NCBI GenBank assembly: GCA_039199225.1
Contig: JBCCSZ010000130.1
Location: 1 to 20,429, forward strand
Direction: 5' to 3'
DNA from: JBCCSZ01 sp039199225
GTDB taxonomy: Bacteria > Bacteroidota > Bacteroidia > Chitinophagales > Saprospiraceae
DNA length: 20,429 bases
The translations under genes and the position numbers were made by a program. Shown piece after piece: positions 14,511 through 20,429 of the stretch (positions are counted from its first letter, which is position 1; each line of letters starts with the position of its first letter). The notes beneath the pieces are model-generated. The model ran no database searches. It saw nothing but the letters and a program-made list of their open reading frames with translations, and was not told the origin of the DNA.

Positions 14511-15155
14511 GTGGTGAAAGAATTGAACCGACATACACTGAAAGAGGCCATTCGCAATCTGCCTGGCCATAGCCCCAAACCATTTGTTTGGGATGCCTTG
14601 TGCATGACTTTGGACAAGGAAGCATCTGAAAAGCAATTTCAGTCAGCTGTTTCCGGATTGCCGCAATACCAAGCGCCTGACAATATTTGGGATCAGATTT
14701 CTGCAGAATTGGAAGCTGAACCCCAAATTGACGTATTGCCTGCTACTAAAAAAGGACGTATCTTTAGTTTACATCGATATGCTGCTGCAGCGGTCATCCT
14801 CTTGGCTGTCGTTGCTGGTTTTTACAGCAGCAATCTCCTTTCTACAAAAAGCAAAGACGGAGTGACGATCTCCTACAGTACGGAAAAGGCTCACCAAGTT
14901 CTTTTCGTTGCTGACTGGGAACAAGATGAAGATGCTTTCGAACAAATACTAACTTATTGCCAAGATAGACAGTTTGCTTGCAGCCAACCTGAATTTAAAG
15001 TGCTGAGAGAAGAACTGATGGACTTAAACGATGCTCGGGAAAGCCTCAAAATTGCCATTGATCGCTACGGAGAAGACTCCGATCTGATCATGCGCCTGGC
15101 AGAGATTGAAAACGAGCGCTCAGACGTACTCAAACAAATAATTGCCAAAATATAA
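14511..15155 (+). CDS. Membrane-spanning anti-sigma factor-like protein
   Basis: A 214-residue single-pass membrane protein placed where ECF anti-sigma factors sit. The cytoplasmic part (1-88) holds two copies of a short motif, LPGHSPKPFVWDAL at 17-30 and LPQYQAPDNIWDQI at 50-63, spaced 33 residues apart, each followed by a leucine-rich helix. There is no zinc-binding H-x3-C-x2-C. One transmembrane helix covers about 90-106 (AAAAVILLAVVAGF). The periplasmic part (107-214) ends in a long charged helix, RESLKIAIDRYGEDSDLI then MRLAEIENERSDVLKQI, a type often seen in Bacteroidota anti-sigma proteins. Translation begins at one of two adjacent GTG codons, 15 bases after the sigma stop. Inhibition of the sigma factor is inferred, not shown. 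Confidence 0.78.
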   Translation: MVKELNRHTLKEAIRNLPGHSPKPFVWDALCMTLDKEASEKQFQSAVSGLPQYQAPDNIWDQISAELEAEPQIDVLPATKKGRIFSLHRYAAAAVILLAVVAGFYSSNLLSTKSKDGVTISYSTEKAHQVLFVADWEQDEDAFEQILTYCQDRQFACSQPEFKVLREELMDLNDARESLKIAIDRYGEDSDLIMRLAEIENERSDVLKQIIAKI

Positions 15156-15177
15156 CCTAAAAAGCGCGTCAAATCTA

Positions 15178-16098
15178 ATGGTACTTATGACAATGCTACG
15201 CCATGCTACTTTACTTGTCTTTTGTTGTGCCTTTTCCCTAACCGGCCTGCAAGCCCAAAAGAGCGTTACCTTGCAGGTTGTGACCAAAAACATTCAAAAG
15301 ACTCTTCCTTTCAAAAATGGCTATGAAGTCAATATTGAAGGAGAAAAAGCCGATGTCACCATCCGCACTTGGGAAAAAGAATCCGTTAGCATCAGCCTGG
15401 ACCTGGTTTCGAAGCATCCAGATAAAAAAGTTGCTGAGAAAGACCTTAAGTCTATGCGCTATGTTGCAGATCGGATTGGCAAGAAAATATACATTCGCAA
15501 CTACATCGCCCTGGCCAAGGGTACAGAAAAGCCTTCTTCCAACCTGAAGGCTTTATACACTATTTTTATTCCGGCTAAGTGTCCAGTCAACCTAACCAAC
15601 AAGTTAGGGGCCGCCAGCATCAATGACCTGACCAACGAACTGACGGTCGAAAGTGAGTTTTGCAACATTCAACTTAGAAACATAAAGGGAGAGGTCAACA
15701 TCCGTACCCGCTTTGGAGATGTAGAAGGCGAGCAGCTTTCTGGAAAGGTCAATATCCTGTCTCAGCGCTCTAATGTAACCTTGACCGACCTCAAGGGGGT
15801 CTTTGAGATTAAAGCAAAGTATGGCGTCGTGTGGATCGATGCCGACGAAAGCTTGGTCGATTTGACGATCAGCGCTGAAAAGACGGATGTCCATTTCTTG
15901 CAATCCAGGGTAGGAGAGTACCGCTATGCCCTGCGCGCTGAATATGGGAAGATTACTGTGCCGGACTTTATGAAGTTTGATTTCACGGAAAAGACAAACG
16001 ACATCCAACAGGCTATTCTCAGCCCGGAAGTGCAGCAGGCCACTGTTAATATATCGACTTCGTTTGGCAATATTGTGATTGGCCGGGTACAGAGATAA
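15178..16098 (+). CDS. Exported DUF4097-like beta-helix protein
   Basis: A secreted or envelope protein of about 306 residues from the ATG at 15178. A signal peptide is clear: basic residues, then a hydrophobic core (LLVFCCAFSLTGL) and a cleavage-like LQAQ. The rest is a series of short beta strands with recurring patterns such as GEVNIRTRFGDVEGEQLSGK, SNVTLTDLKGVFEIKAKYG and ATVNISTSFGNIVIG. This is the repetitive one-strand-per-turn look of DUF4097/adhesin-like beta-helix domains. ATGs at 15187 and 15193 are possible starts too. The frame is open further upstream to a TTG at 15142 inside the anti-sigma gene, but that would put the signal peptide too deep. The gap to the anti-sigma stop is 22 bases, so it is likely in the sigma operon and perhaps a sensor or effector of envelope state. 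Confidence 0.78.
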   Translation: MVLMTMLRHATLLVFCCAFSLTGLQAQKSVTLQVVTKNIQKTLPFKNGYEVNIEGEKADVTIRTWEKESVSISLDLVSKHPDKKVAEKDLKSMRYVADRIGKKIYIRNYIALAKGTEKPSSNLKALYTIFIPAKCPVNLTNKLGAASINDLTNELTVESEFCNIQLRNIKGEVNIRTRFGDVEGEQLSGKVNILSQRSNVTLTDLKGVFEIKAKYGVVWIDADESLVDLTISAEKTDVHFLQSRVGEYRYALRAEYGKITVPDFMKFDFTEKTNDIQQAILSPEVQQATVNISTSFGNIVIGRVQR

Positions 16099-16168
16099 AT
16101 ACTACTTTCTGTTCTTTGTACGCCAACAAAAGGACGGGTTCAGTCGTTCTCCTTTCAAATCACCCGTT

Positions 16169-17533
16169 ATGCTCCGAAGCATCTTGATGCTCTTGTTGCT
16201 GTTACCCTCGTGGATTGGTACTGCTCAAATCGTAGACAGTTCTGAGCAAACTTTGGCATATACGGAGGAAACAGGGTCTTTTGAAGAGCAACAATTCGTC
16301 GACGCATACGACTATTTATTCAGAACCAAAGAGCCGGCAAAAAGCCTTTTTAAGCTGGATTTGGTGAATTCTCTCCCGGTAACGACCATCATCGGTCAGT
16401 ACAATAACACCTCTATTGATTTACAAGCAACCTTTGGTTTGACCTACGAGCGGAAGCTGAGCAATGTCTTTTCCATCAATGCTTCTGTCATTCCATTTTA
16501 CAGCAATACCATCATTGTCGATTACACGATCCAGTCCGTGTTTTCCAACTTTTCTCTGGGTCTTTATCTGGAGCCTCGTTGGTATTACGATATGCGCAAG
16601 CGTATCCTGAGTTCGAGAAGTGCCAATAACTTGAGCGGCAATTACCTCGGTTTGCGGGTAGGTGGCAATTGGCTTTCGGCCAATCTACCGGATGATAGCA
16701 ATACTTTGACCCTCAGTAACTTGAGTGGCCAACTGCAAATAGGTCAGCAAAGACGGATTTTTAAAAGGGGGTTCTTTGACATCAGTGCTAGTATGGGAAC
16801 GATTCGCAAGCGCATCTACCGCGATGAATTGCTTCAGGAGTACGATCATAAATGGGAGTTTTTGTACGGCCTGCAAATTGGAATGGGGCTGGCCATCGGT
16901 GGAGAGATTTACAAGGCTCCAGATGCGATACACTGCGATGCCTTTCGCTGCTTTTTGGAGGAAAAGACCATGTTTAAAATCGGTTTGCTCCAATTGTTCG
17001 AGGGCAACTCCTCCAATGGCTTTGAGGGGAAGATCATCCTAGAATACGAACATAAGCTGGGACTGTCCACTTGGTCGCTCGCCTATGGTGCGCGTTTGGA
17101 CTATTTCTTGGCGACTCGGATCAACAACAATGAGGAGAATAAAATCCGGACGGGCTACGGCATCACATTTGGACCGCGTTGGTACTACAATCTGAAGGAG
17201 CGCATCGCAAAAGGAAAAACGGCCAACAACTTATCTTCCAATTATTTTACGATTCATACCATTTTCAATTCGAGTCCTGGGACCATTCAAAATCGGGATA
17301 ACTTGGTTCGCTATCGCGACCAGCAACTTGCCTTTATTCCCGCCTGGGGCATTCAGCGTCGCTTTTTCAAGCACGGCTATTTTGATTACAAACTCGGCTT
17401 TGGCCCCACAACAGATGGCCGCAGTCTGCCGCGGGAGCAGGGGCAACCCGTGCAAGGCTTCCTTAACCGGGACCTCTTCGATAAAGTCTATTTTCAATTT
17501 TTATCTGAACTAAAGGTAGGATTGGCATTTTAA
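16169..17533 (+). CDS. Outer-membrane beta-barrel-like protein made of two tandem ~200-residue repeats
   Basis: A 454-residue exported protein. The ATG at 16169 gives a compact signal peptide (MLRSILMLLLLLPSWIGTAQ). The longer frame from the TTG at 16079 overlaps the previous gene and is rejected. The mature part shows alternating hydrophobic beta strands and a C-terminal KVGLAF ending in phenylalanine, as in outer-membrane barrels. Two halves are related: EPRWYYDMRKRI at 135-146 and GPRWYYNLKERI at 335-346, SANNLSGNY at 151-159 and TANNLSSNY at 351-359, then QQRRIFKRGFFD and IQRRFFKHGYFD. The period is 200 residues (600 bases). A linker near 256-261 carries C-x4-C. It starts 70 bases after the DUF4097-like gene and is probably the last gene of the sigma operon. 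The function is not recognised. Confidence 0.75.
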   Translation: MLRSILMLLLLLPSWIGTAQIVDSSEQTLAYTEETGSFEEQQFVDAYDYLFRTKEPAKSLFKLDLVNSLPVTTIIGQYNNTSIDLQATFGLTYERKLSNVFSINASVIPFYSNTIIVDYTIQSVFSNFSLGLYLEPRWYYDMRKRILSSRSANNLSGNYLGLRVGGNWLSANLPDDSNTLTLSNLSGQLQIGQQRRIFKRGFFDISASMGTIRKRIYRDELLQEYDHKWEFLYGLQIGMGLAIGGEIYKAPDAIHCDAFRCFLEEKTMFKIGLLQLFEGNSSNGFEGKIILEYEHKLGLSTWSLAYGARLDYFLATRINNNEENKIRTGYGITFGPRWYYNLKERIAKGKTANNLSSNYFTIHTIFNSSPGTIQNRDNLVRYRDQQLAFIPAWGIQRRFFKHGYFDYKLGFGPTTDGRSLPREQGQPVQGFLNRDLFDKVYFQFLSELKVGLAF

Positions 17534-17547
17534 GGTCAAAAACCAAA

Positions 17548-17567
17548 GCAGTGTCCGAAGACACTGC
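17548..17567. terminator. Bidirectional hairpin terminator between convergent genes
   Basis: A perfect eight-base stem (GCAGTGTC at 17548-17555, GACACTGC at 17560-17567) has a four-base loop. On the minus strand the loop is C(TTCG)G, the very stable UUCG tetraloop, and is followed by TTTGGTTTTTG, suiting termination of the coiled-coil gene that ends at 17628. On the plus strand it lies 15 bases after the barrel-protein stop with a poorer tail. Confidence 0.7.
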
Positions 17568-17627
17568 CAAAGTTTCAGATAATATGTTCATCTAATCGGG
17601 ATAATAAACTATATATAATGATTGGGA

Positions 17628-18569
17628 TTAAACGCCTGTTGTTTTTCGATTGGAAATGACAGGCTTGATGCCGTTTACCAATAGGTATTCTTTGCCTTCA
17701 GGGCTGACGTAGAAAATCTGCAATTCATAATTCTTACCCATCTTGCGCTCATTGTTGTGGTAGGCAATCTCTATCAGGTTGCCATCAAAATGAAAGTGAA
17801 CCCCGGCATTGCTGGTCTTGCTCTGAGGAAAAGACGGATTGGCTTCGATGAACGACAAGATTTCGCTGTCATCAGCATTGACGATTTTGACGACAAACTG
17901 TTGGTCCAATAGCATTTTTACGTTTGGGTGGTCCATGAAGAATTCCAAAATGGTATATTTCCAGTGACCATCACTTTTGTTGATCTTGGACATGGGCTTG
18001 CCAAATTTCGTCTTGCGAACCGAGATGCGCTGGTAGCGTATTTGGGTTTCTTTCAAAATACTGGCCAGTTGGATGTAGTGATTTTCTTGCTGGCGCTTGT
18101 TTTCCAGGTGTGCCTCGATCTCCGCTTGCTTAGCTGCTTCCGCCTCTTGACTTTGGTTGAGCGCACTGATTTGAAGGCGCAAATGAGCTTTTTCTTTTTC
18201 CAACTCCGCTATCTTTTCCCGATCGATGTTTTCCTGGCGGCTCAACAGAGCGATGCGGGATTTCAGAGAGGCGTACTCCGTTTCGATGCCAGCGAGCTGG
18301 GCTTGAATCCGCTGAATGGTTGTTTGTTGGACTCGAACACGGCGGTTCAGAAGGGAAATTTCGACCTGGAGTTTCTGGATGGAATCTACCAATTGCTGGT
18401 TGCGAAGCAGCAACATTTCGTTGTATTCCTGCAAGGCATCGACCCGTTTTTGGCTGAAATCCAATCGAGCCAACAAGCTGTTTTCCTTTTCTTTGGCAAC
18501 AGCCTTTTCAGCAGCCAAGTCAGCGGGAAAGTGCCTGAGCATGTAGTTTTGAACACCTACCGCAGACAA
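17628..18569 (-). CDS. Coiled-coil protein with probable N-terminal membrane anchor; start unclear
   Basis: At least 313 residues, function not recognised. From the TTG at 18569, residues about 20-170 form a long coiled coil rich in K, E, Q, L and R (for example LDFSQKRVDALQEYNEMLLL, then KLQVEISLLNRR). A globular C-terminal domain of about 130 residues follows, with SDGHWKYTILEFFMDHP, VVKIVNADDSEIL and KYELQ-like strands ending in VNGIKPVISN. The only ATG near the start is at 18540-18542. The same frame continues upstream without a stop to 18680 and encodes a basic stretch plus a transmembrane helix, yet has no ATG, GTG or TTG there. The true start is therefore uncertain. The domain order suggests a protein anchored in the inner membrane with its coiled coil in the periplasm. 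Confidence 0.75.
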   Translation of the reverse strand: MSAVGVQNYMLRHFPADLAAEKAVAKEKENSLLARLDFSQKRVDALQEYNEMLLLRNQQLVDSIQKLQVEISLLNRRVRVQQTTIQRIQAQLAGIETEYASLKSRIALLSRQENIDREKIAELEKEKAHLRLQISALNQSQEAEAAKQAEIEAHLENKRQQENHYIQLASILKETQIRYQRISVRKTKFGKPMSKINKSDGHWKYTILEFFMDHPNVKMLLDQQFVVKIVNADDSEILSFIEANPSFPQSKTSNAGVHFHFDGNLIEIAYHNNERKMGKNYELQIFYVSPEGKEYLLVNGIKPVISNRKTTGV

Positions 18570-18680
18570 TCCGAGTAGGAAACTGGAACCGACAATGAGG
18601 ACGACTGTTTTAAGAATTGTTCTTCTTTTTTGACTAAGTTGCCTGTTCCTTGTATAGCTGTCACTTTGTTTTCCGGCAAC
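18570..18680 (-). other. In-frame upstream extension encoding a membrane anchor without a normal start codon
   Basis: Read in the frame of the coiled-coil gene, these 37 codons give a basic stretch (TRNRQLSQKRR) and then the hydrophobic helix TILKTVVLIVGSSFLLGL, which runs straight into the annotated start. This is the positive-inside pattern of a signal anchor. The only start-like codon is ATT. A GTG in the next frame (18662-18664) would join this frame if the A6 run at 18625-18630 had seven A. Confidence 0.55.
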
Positions 18681-18719
18681 TCAAGGGTTTAAAAAGATAC
18701 TTAAGTGAGTAATTGCTTG

Positions 18720-19157
18720 CTATTGATCCAGCATGACGATTTGGTATTCTAGGTTGTTGTGGTGTCGGGCAATGGTCATGTCTAATGCCTGAAAGAATAA
18801 AGAACTATCCTGAGAGGAACCATACTGCGGCTTTCCACTAAAGATGAATTTGGTGATTTCATCTTCTGTAATTTTCTGGTCTAGGTCCATCGAATCGTAT
18901 TCTCCGCTCAGTTGAGTTTCCTGTAAGAATGCTTGAATGGCATCCTTCAGTGGATCACCACTGGCCTGTTGTAGTTTCACAGCTCTAAACTCCAGGTGGG
19001 TTTTGCCTGGATTGTAATCGTAAATCAGAGCGACATTTTTCTGTGTCTTCGCCAATTGGGCATCTGAATAGGCTACCTGATCACTCGCATTTCCGCAGGC
19101 CGTCATCATCATTCCAAGGCATGCGCAAACAATAGCGATAGGTATAGCTAATTTCAT
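18720..19157 (-). CDS. Small lipoprotein, possible GerMN-like domain
   Basis: A 145-residue protein with a hydrophobic N-terminus and a lipobox-like M-T-A-C at 18-21, so probably lipid-anchored in the envelope. The remaining ~120 residues contain an extended strand (VALIYDYNPGKTHLEFRAVKL), a helix GDPLKDAIQAFLQ, strands around DLDQKITEDEITKFIF, a helix SLFFQALDMTIARH and a final strand LEYQIVMLDQ. This order resembles the GerMN fold of spore-germination and related lipoproteins, but the resemblance is by pattern only and no diagnostic residue is present. The ATG at 19155-19157 is the only good start. It runs in the same direction as the coiled-coil gene, 150 bases upstream of it. Confidence 0.72.
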   Translation of the reverse strand: MKLAIPIAIVCACLGMMMTACGNASDQVAYSDAQLAKTQKNVALIYDYNPGKTHLEFRAVKLQQASGDPLKDAIQAFLQETQLSGEYDSMDLDQKITEDEITKFIFSGKPQYGSSQDSSLFFQALDMTIARHHNNLEYQIVMLDQ

Positions 19158-19226
19158 AGCAAGTAGGCTTTAATTATCTTGAGGGAAATATTACTAAATG
19201 TTATAATGCGTAGAACGATGGCTGCT

Positions 19227-19234
19227 TATTTTTG
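19227..19234 (+). promoter_or_regulatory. Putative -7 element ahead of the CtlX gene (TATTTTTG)
   Basis: TATTTTTG matches TAnnTTTG exactly, 50 bases upstream of the CtlX ATG. No TTG is seen 19-21 bases further upstream, and the region is AT-rich, so a chance match is possible. Confidence 0.35.
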
Positions 19235-19284
19235 TTTCAACCAGTCAGAAGTCTCTGGAAAAAATCCTAATTTGCCATCCGAAT

Positions 19285-20208
19285 ATGAAACAACTAACCC
19301 AACACATATTAATGGTGCGTCCGGCCCACTTTGGCTTCAATGCCGAAACTGCCAAGGACAATGCTTTTCAGCAGCAGGATGACAGGCTTGATGAGACGCA
19401 AATTCGGAGGAATGCTCAACAGGAATTCGATCGATTTGTCGATCAACTGCGCGAAAAGGGCGTCAACGTCTTGGTGGCCCAGGACTCGGACGATCCCATT
19501 AAGCCAGATGCCGTTTTTCCCAATAATTGGGTTAGTTTTCACCACAATGCCACTGTTTATACCTATCCGATGTTTGCTTCTGTCCGTCGCCACGAACGCA
19601 GACAATCCATCCTCGATTTGGTAGAAAGAGACTTTGAAATGCAGGCCATCTTCAATCTCGAAGGCTTCGAAGACAAAGGAATGTTTTTAGAGGGTACCGG
19701 GAGTATTGTGTTGGATCGCGTTAGTCGCATTGCTTATGCCTGTATCAGCGAGCGCACAAATGCGGAGCTTTTTGAAAAATACTGTCGGATGGCTGGCTAC
19801 CGAAAGCATCTTTTTCATGCTGTCGACACCAGTGGTCGCCCCATTTACCACACCAATGTCATGATGGCTTTGGGAGAAACTTTTGTGGTCATTTGTATGG
19901 ACAGCATCCGCGATGAGTCGGAAAAATCGACCTTGCGCCGAACCTTCGCTGCGACCGAAAAAGAGATTGTAGCGATCAGCCTAGAACAAATGGCGGCCTT
20001 TGCTGGCAATATGCTGCAGGTCCAGGGGCATGGGGGGCAGCCCATCCTTGTGATGTCTGAACAGGCTAGAGCTTCTCTGGGTGATCATCAGTTGCATCGA
20101 TTGCAGCGGCACACCGAAATCCTGAGTGCGCCGATTCCCACCATCGAAACCTATGGCGGCGGTAGTGTACGCTGTATGATGGCTGAAATTTTTCTTCCGG
20201 CTAAGTAA
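19285..20208 (+). CDS. ctlX: CtlX-type citrulline hydrolase / amidinotransferase-fold protein
   Basis: A 307-residue member of the guanidino-group-modifying (arginine deiminase/amidinotransferase) fold, closest in pattern to CtlX, which breaks down citrulline to ornithine, CO2 and ammonia. The N-terminal ILMVRPAHFGFN (8-19) is typical of the CtlX group. The substrate-binding segment PDAVFPNNW is at 74-82, LEGTGSIVLDR at 135-145, the catalytic His is H189 in YHTNVMMALG, and the nucleophilic cysteine is C297 in GGGSVRCMMAEI near the C-terminus. All core catalytic positions of the fold appear present. Dimethylarginine or arginine hydrolysis is the main alternative. It stands alone, with a possible promoter at 19227 and a hairpin at 20228. 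Confidence 0.9.
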   Translation: MKQLTQHILMVRPAHFGFNAETAKDNAFQQQDDRLDETQIRRNAQQEFDRFVDQLREKGVNVLVAQDSDDPIKPDAVFPNNWVSFHHNATVYTYPMFASVRRHERRQSILDLVERDFEMQAIFNLEGFEDKGMFLEGTGSIVLDRVSRIAYACISERTNAELFEKYCRMAGYRKHLFHAVDTSGRPIYHTNVMMALGETFVVICMDSIRDESEKSTLRRTFAATEKEIVAISLEQMAAFAGNMLQVQGHGGQPILVMSEQARASLGDHQLHRLQRHTEILSAPIPTIETYGGGSVRCMMAEIFLPAK

Positions 20209-20227
20209 TTGGTTAGCGTGATAAAAG

Positions 20228-20252
20228 GCTGAAATCCCACCTCTTTTTCAGC
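20228..20252 (+). terminator. Possible terminator after ctlX
   Basis: A seven-base stem (GCTGAAA at 20228-20234 with TTTCAGC at 20246-20252) has an 11-base loop and lies 20 bases after the ctlX stop. The tail is TGTTTTG, a short and interrupted T run, so it would be a modest terminator. Confidence 0.45.
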
Positions 20253-20386
20253 TGTTTTGAAAAGTATTTAGCAATAATCTGCAAGTCCTTAAACGAAAAA
20301 TAATTTAGTAAATCGTTGATTTCCAGATAAATGTGTATTGTTGACGTAGTGTTATAATGAGTTAATAATTTGTTAATATACGCTGC

Positions 20387-20418
20387 TTTGGTATATCAGA
20401 CCTGCCTTCCTAATTTTG
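20387..20418 (+). promoter_or_regulatory. Bacteroidota housekeeping promoter: TTTG-N20-TAATTTTG
   Basis: TTTG at 20387-20390, a spacer of exactly 20 bases and TAATTTTG at 20411-20418 form a full match to the Bacteroidota -33/-7 promoter (TTTG, 19-21 bases, TAnnTTTG). Transcription should start near 20425, at the window edge, so it drives a gene beyond the window on the plus strand. This is the best promoter in the window and supports the phylum call. Confidence 0.75.
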
Positions 20419-20429
20419 CCGCCACATTC

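Noticed and set aside
13881..14636. 251-codon minus-strand open frame
   Set aside because: Antisense to the sigma factor and the start of the anti-sigma gene, both supported by domain motifs.
17928..18578. 216-codon plus-strand open frame with hydrophobic stretches
   Set aside because: It mirrors the coiled-coil gene; leucine- and glutamate-rich codons read backwards give the false phenylalanine/leucine-rich look.
18625..18631. Programmed -1 frameshift at AAAAAAG in the coiled-coil gene leader
   Set aside because: From the GTG frame the codons are AAA AAA G, which is the wrong phase for a tandem -1 slip at A-AAA-AAG. A homopolymer error or an unusual start fits better.
1..20429. CRISPR array, tRNA/rRNA genes, phage or integrative element, new defence system
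   Set aside because: No regularly spaced repeats, cloverleaf sequences, integrase or transposase motifs, nuclease or toxin-like genes were seen; the gene content is mainly core metabolism and envelope functions.

Overview
The window looks like chromosomal DNA from a Bacteroidota bacterium, with Saprospiria-like lineages a reasonable guess. The grounds are several exact TAnnTTTG promoter elements of the Bacteroidota type (one with a correctly spaced TTTG), few Shine-Dalgarno sequences, a carboxyspermidine-type polyamine pathway, and an ECF sigma/anti-sigma pair leading into exported proteins. No tRNA, rRNA, CRISPR array, transposase, integrase or phage gene was found. Most of the window is dense, ordinary core genome.

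Layout, left to right. (1) 1-907, plus: the C-terminal half of a diacylglycerol-kinase-family lipid kinase, then a SUI1/YciH translation factor. (2) 912-4101, minus: a compact operon of carboxy(nor)spermidine dehydrogenase, carboxy(nor)spermidine decarboxylase (nspC) and the release-factor methyltransferase prmC, whose reading frames overlap by 4 and 1 bases. (3) 4325-5310, plus: a small lipoprotein and a small charged protein, neither recognised. (4) 5331-6101, minus: a YhhQ-type queuosine-precursor transporter. (5) 6360-7472, plus: a degenerate Hsp70/actin-fold protein, the most unusual protein here. (6) 7469-12713, minus: dapB, a NifS/IscS cysteine desulfurase, a second class-V PLP enzyme and a GlmM-type phosphohexomutase. 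(7) A 368-base gap, then 13082-13720, plus: a PAP2 phosphatase. (8) 13962-17533, plus: ECF sigma factor, anti-sigma factor, exported DUF4097-like protein and an internally duplicated outer-membrane-barrel-like protein, apparently one operon. (9) 17628-19157, minus: a membrane-anchored coiled-coil protein with a start-codon problem, and a small lipoprotein. (10) 19285-20208, plus: a CtlX-type citrulline/arginine hydrolase, then a textbook Bacteroidota promoter at the window edge that drives a gene outside it.

Functionally, the dehydrogenase and decarboxylase make spermidine or norspermidine from aspartate semialdehyde and a diamine. DapB draws on the same aspartate-semialdehyde pool for lysine and diaminopimelate, and GlmM feeds peptidoglycan, so several genes touch amino-acid and cell-wall supply. 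The sigma cassette looks like a self-contained envelope-response unit. No obvious new defence or mobile system is present. The best leads for new biology are the Hsp70-like protein that has lost its phosphate-binding loops, the coiled-coil gene whose membrane anchor lies upstream of any usable start codon, and the sigma/anti-sigma/exported-protein cassette.
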